64,000 nucleotides of DNA, from contig NZ_MBEI01000053.1 of assembly GCF_001953985.1 (NCBI RefSeq), forward strand, positions 62,001 through 126,000, given 5' to 3'. Below are positions 31,340-40,704 of this stretch, piece by piece. Below the pieces are notes generated by a model. It was not told the origin of the DNA. It saw only the letters and a list, made by a program, of their open reading frames with translations, and ran no database searches. The translations under genes were made by a program, and so were the position numbers. Position 1 is the first letter of the stretch, and each line of letters opens with the position of its first letter. Source of the DNA: Mycobacterium colombiense. GTDB lineage: Bacteria; Actinomycetota; Actinomycetes; Mycobacteriales; Mycobacteriaceae.

Positions 31340-32380
31340 TTAATAGGAGCCCTTGTCGGAGATGAGGCCCAGCGCCCGCTCGAACAGATGCACCGTGGCC
31401 GCGTGCAACTGGTCGCCGACCTCCTTCTCCGCCTTGCCGGCGCAGGCCCGGGCCAGTGTTCCCTCGATCACGATCCCGAGCTTGAAGCAGGCCAGCACGG
31501 TGTACCAGGTGATGTGGGACAGGTCGCGGGTGGTGTTGGCGGCGTAGCGCTCGAAGAGCTCGTCGGTGCTGGCCAATCCATCCTGCCCACCCAGCGCGTG
31601 GCTGAAGACGCTGGAACCGTCGGGCTGGCGCCAGGTGGCCAGCAGCCAGCCCAGATCCAGCAGTGGGTCGCCGATCGTGCACATCTCCCAGTCGACGATC
31701 GCGACCACGTCGGGTCCGGTGCGGGAGAACATCACGTTGGCGGCGTGGTAGTCGCCGTGCATGATGCCCGGCGTCCAGGCGGCCGGCCGGTGCCGGTCCA
31801 GCCAGGCCGATACCGCCTCGATGCCGGGGATGTCGGGGCCGGGGTAGCCGTCGTACTCGTTGTAGGACTCCAGCTCTGAGAGCCAGCGCGGCACCTGGCG
31901 TTCCAGGAAGCCCTCGGGCTTTCCGAAATCCGCGAGACCCACCGCGACGTGGTCCACCGCGCCCAGCTTGGCCAGCGCGTCGGCCATCGACAGGCCCATC
32001 CCGTGGCGGATCTTGGCGTCGCCGGCGTGCAGCGGTGGCAGGCCTTCGCCCGCGTTGAACCCGTCGACCGGGTCCATCAGATAGAAGACGGCGTCGCCCA
32101 GCACACTCGGGTCCTCGCAGGCGGCGATCAGGTGGGGATGCGGAACGTCGGAACCCGCCAGTGCGGCAAGGACTTTCGTCTCCCGCAAGATCACGCTGTT
32201 GCTGCGCGGACGCAGGTGTCGTGGCCCGCGCCGCAGCACGTACGGCCGGCCGGCCCGGGTGAATCGCAGCATCACGTTCTGGGTTCCGCCGGTGACGTTG
32301 GAAACGTCCTGTAGCGGCCCCTCGCCGAGCCCCTGCCCGGACATCCACTCCGCTACGGCTTCCAGATTCACGTAATCCAC
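31340..32380 (-). CDS. APH-family phosphotransferase (ACAD10/11-like kinase domain)
   Basis: 346 residues. Kinase-like N-lobe (VTGGTQNVMLRFTRAGRPYV), then catalytic loop IMHGDYHAANVMF and metal-binding VAIVDWEMCTIGDPLLDLGW. Proteins like this, often misnamed FadE36, share the domain that in mammalian ACAD10/11 phosphorylates 4-hydroxyacyl-CoA for beta-oxidation. Two paralogues are at 43380 and 45980. Co-directional with the SnoaL-like gene 3 bases upstream. Substrate unknown. Confidence 0.9.
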   Translation of the reverse strand: MDYVNLEAVAEWMSGQGLGEGPLQDVSNVTGGTQNVMLRFTRAGRPYVLRRGPRHLRPRSNSVILRETKVLAALAGSDVPHPHLIAACEDPSVLGDAVFYLMDPVDGFNAGEGLPPLHAGDAKIRHGMGLSMADALAKLGAVDHVAVGLADFGKPEGFLERQVPRWLSELESYNEYDGYPGPDIPGIEAVSAWLDRHRPAAWTPGIMHGDYHAANVMFSRTGPDVVAIVDWEMCTIGDPLLDLGWLLATWRQPDGSSVFSHALGGQDGLASTDELFERYAANTTRDLSHITWYTVLACFKLGIVIEGTLARACAGKAEKEVGDQLHAATVHLFERALGLISDKGSY

Positions 32381-32383
32381 TTC

Positions 32384-32740
32384 TCAGCCCTTCGGGTGCG
32401 GCGTGTATCGGACGGTCTGCGCCCGGATCATGCCGCCGCGGAACACGAAGGTGTCAACACCGTCGTCAACCCGGTTGACGGCCGAGTCGGCGGACCACTC
32501 CAAAAACAGCACGTCCGCATCGAAAAGCTGAGTTCGCAAGTCCCACTTCGCATCCGGCAGATCGGCGAGCAAGGTCGCGAAAACGGTTCGGATGGCGTCC
32601 TTGCCGCGGGCGATGCCGGCGGGGCTCAGCACCACCGAATCCTCGGCGTAGTCGACGACGATCTCGTCGAGGTCCCCGGCGGCCAGTGCGGTGCCGTGGT
32701 GGGCGAACACCTCCTGCGGCGTGCGCCGGGTGGATGTCAT
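32384..32740 (-). CDS. SnoaL-like / NTF2-fold protein (Rv3768-like)
   Basis: 118 residues from ATG 32740 (an in-frame start at 32755 exists). RTPQEVFAHHGTALAAGDLD, VDYAEDSVVLSPAG and a C-terminal AVNRVDDGVDTFVFRGGMIR follow the SnoaL cone-shaped barrel. Such proteins bind or isomerise small hydrophobic molecules; active-site residues are not conserved enough to name a reaction. Likely co-transcribed with the kinase at 31340 (3-base gap). Divergent from the methyltransferase at 32880. Confidence 0.85.
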   Translation of the reverse strand: MTSTRRTPQEVFAHHGTALAAGDLDEIVVDYAEDSVVLSPAGIARGKDAIRTVFATLLADLPDAKWDLRTQLFDADVLFLEWSADSAVNRVDDGVDTFVFRGGMIRAQTVRYTPHPKG

Positions 32741-32833
32741 GGCACTCCCTTGCAACCTGTGGACCGTCTGAGAAAAAGACTAGGGCAGGGGCGACGGGCG
32801 GCCCCGAGCGGCGGCGGCTGGAAGAATAATGCG

Positions 32834-32861
32834 CATAACTTACTTTCCATAACTTACTTTC
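32834..32861. repeat. Tandem 14-bp repeat upstream of the methyltransferase gene
   Basis: CATAACTTACTTTC occurs twice, back to back, 18 bases before the ATG 32880, in the 139-base divergent gap. AT-rich compared with the surroundings. Likely an operator array or promoter spacer for the methyltransferase gene. Confidence 0.85.
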
Positions 32862-32879
32862 TGGGGAAGGGAACTGGCG

Positions 32880-33824
32880 ATGCCGCGGACCGACAATGAT
32901 TCCTGGGAGATCACTCAGAGCGTGGGCGCCACGGCGCTGGGTGTCGCCGCAGCTCGCGCGGCCGAAACCGAGAGCGAGAACCCCCTGATCAACGATCCGT
33001 TCGCGCGCGTGTTCGTCGACGCCGCGGGCGAGGGCATGTGGAGCATCTACGCCGATCCGGCGCTGCTGGCCAAGGCGGGCGACATCGAGCCAGATCTGCG
33101 CGATCGCCTTCAGCTGATGGTCGACTTCATGGCCACCCGGACGGCGTTCTTCGACGAGTTCTTCCTCGGCGCCGCGGACGCCGGCGTTCGGCAGGTGGTG
33201 ATCCTGGCGGCCGGCCTGGACGCACGCAGCTGGCGGCTCCCGTGGCCCGACGGCACCGTCGTCTATGAGCTCGACCAGCCCAAGGTGCTGGAGTTCAAAT
33301 CCAAGACGCTGCGTGAGCACGGGGCGCAGCCCAAGGCGCAGCTGGTCAACGTTCCGATCGACCTGCGCCAGGATTGGCCGAAAGCGTTGCAGGAAGCGGG
33401 GTTTGACGCCTCCAAGCCGGCGGTCTGGTCGGCCGAGGGACTGGTTCGCTACCTGCCCGCCCACGCCCAGGACCTGCTGTTCGAGCGGATCGATTCGCTC
33501 AGCGCTGCGGGCAGTTGGCTGGCGTCCAACGTGCCCGATGCGGGCTTCACCGAACCCGGCCGGGTGCAGCGCCAGCGCGACGACATGCGGCGGATGCGGG
33601 CCGCTGCCGCCGAACTGGTCAACGCCGAGATCACCGACTTCGACGACCTCTGGTACGCCGAGGAGCGCACTCCCGTCGATGGCTGGCTGCGTGACCGCGG
33701 CTGGGACGTCACGACGGCGTCGTTCGCGGAGTTGATGGCGCGGTACGGCCGCAGCGTTCCGCAAGGTTCGGAGGACTCGATGCCGCCCACCCTCTACGTG
33801 TCCGCGCAGCGGACTGCGGGCTGA
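32880..33824 (+). CDS. SAM-dependent methyltransferase, LCM/TIGR00027 type (Rv3767c-like)
   Basis: 314 residues, same length as Rv3767c. ATG 32880 with GGGAAGG 9 bases upstream. Family marks: [20 protein letters not shown], then [18 protein letters not shown], the SAM-binding [18 protein letters not shown] with [13 protein letters not shown], and the late [13 protein letters not shown]. Mycobacteria carry many such paralogues, with unknown acceptors. A pair of 14-bp tandem repeats sits in its promoter region. Confidence 0.93.
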   Translation: MPRTDNDSWEITQSVGATALGVAAARAAETESENPLINDPFARVFVDAAGEGMWSIYADPALLAKAGDIEPDLRDRLQLMVDFMATRTAFFDEFFLGAADAGVRQVVILAAGLDARSWRLPWPDGTVVYELDQPKVLEFKSKTLREHGAQPKAQLVNVPIDLRQDWPKALQEAGFDASKPAVWSAEGLVRYLPAHAQDLLFERIDSLSAAGSWLASNVPDAGFTEPGRVQRQRDDMRRMRAAAAELVNAEITDFDDLWYAEERTPVDGWLRDRGWDVTTASFAELMARYGRSVPQGSEDSMPPTLYVSAQRTAG

Positions 33825-33886
33825 TCAAACACCCTTAGCGGCAACGTCTCTCACCCCTGTCGCGAGCGGTCGGTACGCTCGCGGAC

Positions 33887-34297
33887 ATGCCTGCTCGCCG
33901 CGCCCGGCTCGACGACGTGCATGAGATCGCCGCCGCGATGCCGCACGTTCAGCGCCTGGAGGGTCCCAAGGGCAACGCCATCTACCAGGTCGGTGGCAAG
34001 TCGTTCGTCTTCTTCCGCACACCCCGGCCCGACGCGACCGATCCGGACACCGGCGAACGCTATGCGGACGTGATCATGCTCTGGGTGGAGTCGGAGAGCG
34101 ACAAGTTGGCGTTAATCTCCGATCCCACGTCGCCGTTTTTCACCACGGAGCATTTCGACGGGCACCCTTCGGTGCTGGTGCGGGCCAGTCGGCTGGCGGA
34201 AATCAGCAGAACCGAATTAGCTGAGCTGATTCAGGACGCCTGGTTGTCCCGGGCGTCGAAGAAGAGGGCCGCCACCTGGCTCGCCGACCACTTCTAG
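33887..34297 (+). CDS. MmcQ/YjbR-like protein
   Basis: 136 residues from ATG 33887. LDDVHEIAAAMPHVQRLEGP, AIYQVGGKSFVFFRTPRPDA, then MLWVESESDKLALISDPTSP and a C-terminal LIQDAWLSRASKKRAATWLA follow the YjbR fold (double-wing DNA-binding-like). No catalytic function is established for the family. It stands alone between the methyltransferase and a small membrane protein. Confidence 0.85.
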   Translation: MPARRARLDDVHEIAAAMPHVQRLEGPKGNAIYQVGGKSFVFFRTPRPDATDPDTGERYADVIMLWVESESDKLALISDPTSPFFTTEHFDGHPSVLVRASRLAEISRTELAELIQDAWLSRASKKRAATWLADHF

Positions 34298-34415
34298 CAC
34301 CACAAACTGCGCCGACAAGCACTGCCGCATAACCCATTGCATGTTTAGACATAAGTCGAACGGGTAACTTCAGGTCCACGAGAAAACTTCTTCTCGACCC
34401 ATATTGGAGGTCACG

Positions 34416-34643
34416 ATGCGTGGCAGCGGGATCATCGGAACGGTTGCTTTGGTGTGGTTGCTGATCGGGGTCTTCGCGGCGTGGCAGCGCGATTACTTCA
34501 AAAACGACAACACATCTTGCGCCTCGGCGGGCACGGTTGCGGTGACCGTGATCGCTGGCCCCTTGAATTACTTCGGTGTCAATCCAAAAGTCACGGATTG
34601 CCATCTGCCGCAACCAAGTTCAATGCAATCAATCAACCTCTAA
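34416..34643 (+). CDS. Small membrane protein, 75 residues
   Basis: ATG 34416 with TTGGAGGTCACG upstream (good ribosome binding site). One N-terminal helix (GTVALVWLLIGVFAAWQRDY) then a second hydrophobic segment around a Cys (SCASAGTVAVTVIAGPLNYF). Two cysteines in the exported part (TSCAS, TDCHL) may form a disulfide. Resembles small mycobacterial membrane proteins without assigned function. Next gene starts 22 bases on. Confidence 0.75.
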   Translation: MRGSGIIGTVALVWLLIGVFAAWQRDYFKNDNTSCASAGTVAVTVIAGPLNYFGVNPKVTDCHLPQPSSMQSINL

Positions 34644-34665
34644 CCGCTCACTCAAAGGAATCGAC

Positions 34666-34821
34666 ATGGTTATCTTAGGAATTGTCCTGCTTATTCTCGG
34701 TTATTTCTTCCACGTGCCAATCCTGACCACTATCGGCATCGTGCTGTTGGTCATCGGCGCGATCCTGTGGATTCTGGGCTCGATCGGTCGCCCCGTCGCC
34801 GGCCGCCGCTATTGGTACTAA
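34666..34821 (+). CDS. DUF6131-like 51-residue membrane protein
   Basis: ATG 34666 with AAAGGA upstream. Two hydrophobic helices (MVILGIVLLILGYFFHVPIL; TTIGIVLLVIGAILWILGSI) and a basic/aromatic C-terminus (GRPVAGRRYWY), the pattern I recall for DUF6131 proteins of mycobacteria. Probably co-transcribed with the 75-residue membrane protein; a strong hairpin terminator follows. Confidence 0.8.
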   Translation: MVILGIVLLILGYFFHVPILTTIGIVLLVIGAILWILGSIGRPVAGRRYWY

Positions 34822-34838
34822 CAACTTCGACGGGAGAT

Positions 34839-34873
34839 CGAATCGCGCGGCTGCTCAGCAGTCGCGCGATTCG
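34839..34873 (+). terminator. Strong stem-loop terminator
   Basis: CGAATCGCGCG at 34839-34849 pairs with CGCGCGATTCG at 34863-34873; the inner bases also pair (CTGC/GCAG, loop TCA), giving a stem of about 16 bp, followed by TTTCAC. It sits after the two small membrane genes and 100 bases before tcrX. Confidence 0.8.
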
Positions 34874-34972
34874 TTTCACAGGGTACGCATAGGTTCGGCA
34901 TAGCGTTGCCTCAGTCCGCGGCGGATACTGGACCTTGTGACGCAGCCCCGAGCCTCAGTAGAGCGGGTTGTT

Positions 34973-35677
34973 ATGTGTCGTGCAGACGGCAACCCCATCA
35001 ACGTTTTGGTCGTAGACGACGAATCGGTCCTGGCCGACATGGTGTCGATGGCGCTGCGGTATGAGGGCTGGAACATCTCCACCGCCGGTGACGGGGCATC
35101 GGCCATCGCGAACGCCCGCTCGCAGCGGCCCGATGTGGTTGTTCTGGACGTGATGCTGCCCGACATGAGCGGCCTCGACGTCTTGCACAAACTTCGCGAA
35201 GAGAACCCGCAACTGCCCGTGCTGCTGCTGACCGCCAAGGACGCCGTGGAAGACCGCATCGCCGGACTGACGGCGGGCGGCGACGACTATGTCACCAAAC
35301 CGTTCAGCATCGAAGAGGTCGTGCTGCGCCTGCGTGCGCTGTTGCGCCGCACCGGTGTGACGACCGTGGACAGCGGCGCGCAATTGGTGGTCGGCGACTT
35401 GGTGCTCGACGAGGACAGCCATGAGGTCACCCGGGCGGGTGAACCAATCTCGTTGACCTCCACTGAGTTTGAGCTGTTGCGATTCATGATGCGCAACTCC
35501 AAGCGGGTGCTGAGCAAAGCCCAGATCCTGGACCGGGTATGGAGTTACGACTTCGGCGGCCGATCCAACATCGTCGAGCTCTACATTTCCTACCTGCGCA
35601 AGAAGATCGACAACGGCCGGGAACCGATGATCCACACGTTGCGCGGCGCGGGTTATGTCCTCAAGCCGGCCCGCTGA
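34973..35677 (+). CDS. tcrX: Response regulator TcrX (OmpR/PhoB type)
   Basis: 234 residues from ATG 34973, matching Mtb TcrX; an in-frame upstream GTG at 34937 is less likely. Receiver domain with acidic pair D15-D16 and phospho-acceptor D59 (VVVLDVMLPDM), conserved Thr/Lys (LLLTAKD, YVTKPF), then a winged-helix effector domain (LTSTEFELLRFMMRNSKRVL, RSNIVELYISYLRKKID). The sensor kinase TcrY begins 23 bases before its stop. In Mtb the pair responds to low iron and starvation. Confidence 0.96.
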   Translation: MCRADGNPINVLVVDDESVLADMVSMALRYEGWNISTAGDGASAIANARSQRPDVVVLDVMLPDMSGLDVLHKLREENPQLPVLLLTAKDAVEDRIAGLTAGGDDYVTKPFSIEEVVLRLRALLRRTGVTTVDSGAQLVVGDLVLDEDSHEVTRAGEPISLTSTEFELLRFMMRNSKRVLSKAQILDRVWSYDFGGRSNIVELYISYLRKKIDNGREPMIHTLRGAGYVLKPAR

Positions 35678-37184
35678 CACGGGAAGGGCCTGGTCCCTTC
35701 GGCTGCGGCTGCTGGTCGGTCAGATCGTCGTGTTGGCGATCGTCTGCGTCGGGATCACGGCGGCGACCGAATTGGCGCTGCTGCACCACCTGGTGGCGCA
35801 GCTCGACGGGCAGCTCGCCGGCACCTCCTACCGCTCGTCGCTCATGTATCCCGAGCCGCCGCACTCGGGCCGGCGGCATCAACACGTCTATCCGAGGCCG
35901 GGCCCCGGCCCGCGATTCCTGGACGCCCCGGGCCAGCCGGCGGGCATGGTGGCGGCGATCGTCAGCCACGGAAACACGGTGGACGCCGGCTACACGACGA
36001 GCAGCGGCGACCGGGCCGAGCTGACCCCGGCCGCCCAGCAGCAGCTGTCCGGGATCGCCGGCAGCCGCAAGCCGGTAACCCTGAACCTCGACGGGCTGGG
36101 CCGCTACCGGGTGGTCGCGGCCCCGAGCCGCAACGGCGGCGAGGTCATCGTCACCGGCCTGTCGATGGCCAACATCGACGCCACCCTGATGCGGATGCTG
36201 GTCATCTTCGGGATCGTCACCGTCATCGCGCTGGTCGCCGCGACCACGGCCGGGGTGATCATCATCAGGCGGGCGCTGGCGCCGCTGCGCCGCGTCGCGC
36301 AGACCGCGAGCGAGGTGGCCGGCTTGCCCTTGGCGCGCGGCGAGGTCGAACTCCCGGTGCGGGTGCGCGAATCCGACGCGAACCCCTCCACCGAGGTGGG
36401 GCAACTGGGCGCCGCCCTCAACCAGATGCTGGACCACATCGCGGCCGCCCTGTCGGCGCGGCAGGCCAGCGAGACGCGGGTTCGCCAATTCGTCGCCGAC
36501 GCCAGCCACGAGCTGCGCACGCCCTTGGCCGCGATCCGCGGCTACACCGAACTGACACAACGGATGGGCGACGACCGCGAGGCGGTGGCGCAGGCGATGA
36601 GCCGGGTGGCCTCCGAGACCGAGCGGATGACGCGCCTGGTCGAGGACCTGCTGCTGCTGGCCCGGCTAGACTCCGGCCGGCCGCTGGAACGCGAACCGGT
36701 GGATCTGTCGCGGTTGGCGGTGGACGCGGTGAACGACGCCCACGTCGCCGGGCCCGATCATCAATGGGAACTCGACCTGCCGGAAGAGCCGGTGGTGGTC
36801 ACCGGGGACGCGGCGCGGCTACACCAGGTGCTGGCCAATCTGCTTGCCAATGCCCGGGTCCACACCTCGCCGGGCACCGTCGTGACGACGCGGTTGAGCG
36901 CCGAGCCGTCGCACACCGTGCTGCAGGTCATCGACGACGGGCCGGGCATCCCGGCGGCGTTGCAATCCGAGGTTTTCGAACGGTTCGCCCGCGGCGACAC
37001 GTCGCGTTCCCGCAAGGGCGGCAGCACCGGGCTGGGACTGGCGATCGTCTCCGCGGTTGTCAAGGCGCACAACGGAACTATCGCGGTGGACAGCGCGCCG
37101 GGTCGGACCGAGTTCACGGTGCGGTTGCCACCCAACGGATGGCAACCGCCCGCGCCGAACTCCCAAGGCGCCCAGGGCGCCTGA
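35655..37184 (+). CDS. tcrY: Sensor histidine kinase TcrY
   Basis: 509 residues from ATG 35655, overlapping tcrX by 23 bases. First transmembrane helix LLVGQIVVLAIVCVGITAAT, a periplasmic sensor domain rich in Pro/Arg (GRRHQHVYPRPGPGPRF), second helix (MLVIFGIVTVIALVAATTAG), HAMP, dimerisation helix with phospho-accepting H285 (DASHELRTPLAAI), and an ATPase domain with N box (LHQVLANLLANARVH), G1 (DDGPGIP), F and G2 boxes (STGLGLAIV). Longer than Mtb TcrY (about 475) mainly by the N-terminal and tail regions. Signals to TcrX. Confidence 0.95.
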   Translation: MSSSRPADTGRAWSLRLRLLVGQIVVLAIVCVGITAATELALLHHLVAQLDGQLAGTSYRSSLMYPEPPHSGRRHQHVYPRPGPGPRFLDAPGQPAGMVAAIVSHGNTVDAGYTTSSGDRAELTPAAQQQLSGIAGSRKPVTLNLDGLGRYRVVAAPSRNGGEVIVTGLSMANIDATLMRMLVIFGIVTVIALVAATTAGVIIIRRALAPLRRVAQTASEVAGLPLARGEVELPVRVRESDANPSTEVGQLGAALNQMLDHIAAALSARQASETRVRQFVADASHELRTPLAAIRGYTELTQRMGDDREAVAQAMSRVASETERMTRLVEDLLLLARLDSGRPLEREPVDLSRLAVDAVNDAHVAGPDHQWELDLPEEPVVVTGDAARLHQVLANLLANARVHTSPGTVVTTRLSAEPSHTVLQVIDDGPGIPAALQSEVFERFARGDTSRSRKGGSTGLGLAIVSAVVKAHNGTIAVDSAPGRTEFTVRLPPNGWQPPAPNSQGAQGA

Positions 37185-37189
37185 CCTGA

Positions 37190-37675
37190 CTAGGTATTGC
37201 AGGTCACGTTGATTTCGAAGGGTTTGTTGACCGGCTGCATCGGGTTGGCCATGTCCACCCCGGTGGCGGTGCCGCTGATCTTGTAGGTGTTGCCGTCCTT
37301 GCTGGCGGAGGCATTGCCCTGGCCGGTACCGGAGGTGTAGCCCAGGGTCACGCCGTTGACATTGCCCAGCCCAACCGATTTCACCTGCGGCGGGCTGCCG
37401 TCGCTGAGCACGGCGGCGATGCCGGTCGCCGCGCCACCGATCGCGATGTTGACGGTGCCGCCCGCGTTCGTGCAGACGACCGAGCCGGTGACGTTCTGGT
37501 CTTTGCCATCGATGCTGACCTTCGTACCGCCGGATGCACCGGAATTCACCGACGCGCTGCTGCCAGAACTACTCGAGGAACTGCCTGTGGCCGACTTGTT
37601 ATTACTCGAACAGCCGGAAATGCCCGCGGCAAGAATTGCCGCACCGGCGACCGCGACCGTCAGTTGACGCTTCAC
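37190..37675 (-). CDS. lpqH: 19 kDa lipoprotein antigen LpqH
   Basis: 161 residues from GTG 37675. Signal peptide with lipobox LAAGISGC (C22 is the lipidated cysteine), Ser-rich linker ([18 protein letters not shown]), then the LpqH beta domain ([40 protein letters not shown], ending FEINVTCNT with two Cys). Surface TLR2 agonist and glycolipoprotein of mycobacteria. Convergent with tcrY (5 bases), divergent from the alkylsulfatase-like gene, as in H37Rv Rv3763. Confidence 0.96.
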   Translation of the reverse strand: MKRQLTVAVAGAAILAAGISGCSSNNKSATGSSSSSSGSSASVNSGASGGTKVSIDGKDQNVTGSVVCTNAGGTVNIAIGGAATGIAAVLSDGSPPQVKSVGLGNVNGVTLGYTSGTGQGNASASKDGNTYKISGTATGVDMANPMQPVNKPFEINVTCNT

Positions 37676-37841
37676 CTGTTCTCCTTTGCCCAATAGTTGC
37701 GGCCCTCGGCATTGAGGGCCGTCTGGGCAGTATGCGGGTTAACTGGGCCGCGATCCAGAGCCCGAAGAAATTGTTGCTGTGTTCATTAATTAGACGACGA
37801 AAAGCCGTCCGAACCGCCTTGGCATTCGGCGCGTTAATGGC

Positions 37842-39728
37842 ATGGTTGTCAGGGTGGATCACAAGCCTCCCAGCGCCGTCATCGAGTCGGCCCATCGCGA
37901 CCAAGTCCTGCCGTTTCATGATGAAACGGATTTTGCCGACGCCGACCGGGGATTCGTCGCCGCGGAGTCGCCATGCGTGATCAAGGCAGCCGACGGGCGG
38001 GTGGTCTGGGACAACGATGCCTACTCGTTCCTGGGCGGTCCCGCCTCGACGTCGGTGCATCCCAGCCTCTGGCGGCAGTCGACGCTCGCCGCCAAACAGG
38101 GCCTCTACGAAGTGGTTCCGGGCATCTATCAGGTCCGCGGATTTGACATCTCCAACGTCACGTTCGTGGAATCCGACAACGGCATCATCGTCATCGATCC
38201 CCTGGTGTCCACCGAGGTGGCCGCGGCGGCACTGGCCTTGTATCGCACCCACAGAGGTGGCGAGCGCCCCGTCGTCGCGGTGATCTACACGCACAGCCAC
38301 GTCGACCATTTCGGCGGCGTATTGGGCGTCACCTCGCAGGCGGACGTGGATGGCGGTGCGGTGGCCGTCCTGGCGCCGGAGGGCTTCATCGAGCACGCGG
38401 TGCAGGAGAACGTCTACGCCGGACCGGCGATGCTGCGCCGCGCAACCTACATGTACGGCACCCAGCTGGCCCACGGACCCTTGGATCATGTGGGCTGTGG
38501 GCTAGGACAGGCCACGTCCACCGGCGAGGTGGCCCTCATCGTGCCGACCGTCGACATCCGGGAAACCGGCGAAAAACACACGATCGACGGCGTGGAGATC
38601 GAGTTCCAGATGGCGCCCGGCACGGAGGCGCCCGCCGAAATGCATTTCTATTTCCCGCGTTTCCGCGCCCTGTGCATGGCCGAGAACGCCACCCACAACT
38701 TGCATAACCTGCTGACCCTGCGCGGCGCGCTGGTGCGCGACCCGCGCGCCTGGTCCGGTTACCTCACCGAGGCCATTGACACGTTCGCCGACCGCGCGGA
38801 CGTCGTGTTCGCCTCCCACCATTGGCCGACCTGGGGACGGGACAACATCGTCGCGTTCCTGTCGCTGCAGCGCGACCTGTACGCGTACCTGCACGACCAG
38901 ACGCTGCGATTGCTCAACCAGGGCTACACCGGTGTCGAAATAGCCGAAATGTTCCAGATGCCACCGGCTCTCGACCAGGCATGGCACACGCGCGGTTACT
39001 ACGGGTCGGTCAGCCACAACGTCAAGGCCATCTACCAGCGCTACATGGGCTGGTTCGACGGCAACCCGGCCCGGCTGTGGCCCCATCCTCCCGAGGCCCT
39101 CGCGCCCCGCTATGTCGCGGCGATGGGCGGCATCGACCGGGTCGTCGACCTCGCCAAGGAAGCGTTCGACTCCGGTGATTACCGTTGGGCCGCAACTCTT
39201 TTAGACCATGTAATGTTCACGGACAGCGATCACGCCGGTGCCCGTGCGCTCTACGCCGACACGTTCGAGCAGCTGGCCTACGGCGCCGAGAACGCGACCT
39301 GGCGCAACTTCTTCCTCAGCGGGGCTACCGAGCTGCGGGACGGCAATTTCGGCACCGCCGGCCAGGTCACTTCCCCCACCATGCTCGCCCAACTGACGCC
39401 GGAGCAGATCTTCGACAGCCTGGCCATCCGGGTCAACGGGCCGCGCAGCTGGGATCTTGACCTCACCATCGACGTCACCCTTGTCGACGCGGCGGTCAAC
39501 TATCGACTCGCCTTGCGCAACGGTGTGCTGGTGCAGCGCAAGGTGCCGGCGGATCCCTCGACGGCGACGGTTACGGTGCGGCTGGCCAACAAGGTTCGGC
39601 TGCTGGCCGTGGCGGCGGGTGATTTCACCTCACCCGGCCTGGAGCTGACCGGCGATCAGGGCGCGCTGCAGACGTTGGTAGGAGCGCTCGACGGGCCGGA
39701 CCCGAACTTCAACATCGTCACGCCGTGA
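37842..39728 (+). CDS. Zinc-dependent alkylsulfatase-like MBL hydrolase (Rv3762c-like)
   Basis: 628 residues from ATG 37842. Metallo-beta-lactamase core with THSHVDHFGG (HxHxDH zinc ligands), a later AENATHNLHNLL and ASHHWPTWG ligand region, a helical dimerisation domain (YLHDQTLRLLNQGYTGVEIA) and a C-terminal SCP2-like lipid-binding domain (FDSLAIRVNGPRSWDLDLTI). This is the SdsA1-type layout that cleaves alkyl sulfates. No signal peptide. Its next conserved partner in H37Rv, fadE36 (Rv3761c), lies at 45980 here, after a gene insertion. Confidence 0.92.
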   Translation: MVVRVDHKPPSAVIESAHRDQVLPFHDETDFADADRGFVAAESPCVIKAADGRVVWDNDAYSFLGGPASTSVHPSLWRQSTLAAKQGLYEVVPGIYQVRGFDISNVTFVESDNGIIVIDPLVSTEVAAAALALYRTHRGGERPVVAVIYTHSHVDHFGGVLGVTSQADVDGGAVAVLAPEGFIEHAVQENVYAGPAMLRRATYMYGTQLAHGPLDHVGCGLGQATSTGEVALIVPTVDIRETGEKHTIDGVEIEFQMAPGTEAPAEMHFYFPRFRALCMAENATHNLHNLLTLRGALVRDPRAWSGYLTEAIDTFADRADVVFASHHWPTWGRDNIVAFLSLQRDLYAYLHDQTLRLLNQGYTGVEIAEMFQMPPALDQAWHTRGYYGSVSHNVKAIYQRYMGWFDGNPARLWPHPPEALAPRYVAAMGGIDRVVDLAKEAFDSGDYRWAATLLDHVMFTDSDHAGARALYADTFEQLAYGAENATWRNFFLSGATELRDGNFGTAGQVTSPTMLAQLTPEQIFDSLAIRVNGPRSWDLDLTIDVTLVDAAVNYRLALRNGVLVQRKVPADPSTATVTVRLANKVRLLAVAAGDFTSPGLELTGDQGALQTLVGALDGPDPNFNIVTP

Positions 39729-39735
39729 CACCGCG

Positions 39736-40704
39736 TCACGCGACGTCGATCACCACCTTGCCCAGCACCTTGCGATCGGCCACATGCCGCAAGGCCGCTG
39801 CCGTCTCCGACAGCGGGAATCGCGCGCCGATGTGGGGCCGCACCGTGCCGGCGGCGAACATCTGCGCCAACTCCTTGAGGTCGCGCACGGCGTCGTCGGG
39901 CCGGTCGGTCATGAATGTGCGGATCTCCATACCGCGCACACAGATGTCTTTGAGCAGAATGAGATTCAGCGGAATCGCCGGGATGGTGCCGGCGGCGTAG
40001 CCCAGCGTGACGAAGGTGCCGCCACGCGCGAGCCCGCGCAGCGCCGGCTCCGAATACGATCCGCCCACCGGGTCCAGTACCACGCGGGCGCTGTCGCCGG
40101 TGAGCTCACGGATCCGCGTCTTGAGGTCCTCGCGGTCATAGTCCACGGTCGCCTCGGCGCCGCGCTGCCGGCACAGCTCCAGCTTCTCCGGGCTCGACGC
40201 CGCGGCCAGCACCCGGGCGCCCATTGCGACGGCCAGGTCGACCGCGGCCAGCCCCACGCCGCCCGCGGCGCCGAGCACGACCACCCAATCTCCTTGTGTG
40301 ACAGCGGCGGTCGAGCGCAGCGCGTGATAAGCGGTGCGGTAAGTGACGCCGAAGGCAGCGGCCGAGGCGAAGTCGGCATCGTCGGGCACGAGCTCGGCCT
40401 GACTCGCGTCGAGCAGCGCTTGCTCGGCGAACGCCCCGAATGTGGTTCCGGAAACCCGTTGTCCGGGACGGAACGGCGCACCGTCACCGGCGGCGATGAC
40501 CTCCCCGGCGATCTCGTTACCGGGGATGAACGGCGGCGGAATCTTGACCTGGTACTTGCCCGCGATGAACAGGACGTCGGGGAAGTTGACCGCGGCCGCG
40601 CGGACCCGCACCAGCAACTGGCCCGGAGCCGCAACGGGATCGGGCACATCGTCGATCACCAGGTCCTCGGGAGCGCCGTAGGAACGACAGATCACCGCGC
40701 GCAT
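39736..40704 (-). CDS. NADPH:quinone oxidoreductase-like MDR protein
   Basis: 322 residues from ATG 40704, which overlaps the TetR stop (TGATG); a TTG three bases earlier is also possible. Family marks: PGQLLVRVRAAAVNFPDVLF, PPPFIPGNEIAGEV, nucleotide-binding VVVLGAAGGVGLAAVDLAVA, and YAAGTIPAIPLNLILLKDIC. Zinc-independent MDR, as with 4081-5058. Last gene of the five-gene operon starting at 44405; the reduction of enoyl or quinone intermediates is a plausible job beside an acyl-CoA dehydrogenase and an SDR. Confidence 0.9.
   Translation of the reverse strand: MRAVICRSYGAPEDLVIDDVPDPVAAPGQLLVRVRAAAVNFPDVLFIAGKYQVKIPPPFIPGNEIAGEVIAAGDGAPFRPGQRVSGTTFGAFAEQALLDASQAELVPDDADFASAAAFGVTYRTAYHALRSTAAVTQGDWVVVLGAAGGVGLAAVDLAVAMGARVLAAASSPEKLELCRQRGAEATVDYDREDLKTRIRELTGDSARVVLDPVGGSYSEPALRGLARGGTFVTLGYAAGTIPAIPLNLILLKDICVRGMEIRTFMTDRPDDAVRDLKELAQMFAAGTVRPHIGARFPLSETAAALRHVADRKVLGKVVIDVA

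Noticed and set aside
30852-32348. Single 498-codon minus-strand open frame
   Set aside because: Only its last part (from GTG 31328) reads as a protein; the rest is out of frame with the kinase gene, which has clear motifs.
32466-33764. 432-codon minus-strand frame over the methyltransferase gene
   Set aside because: Shadow of the plus-strand gene, which has family motifs and a ribosome binding site.
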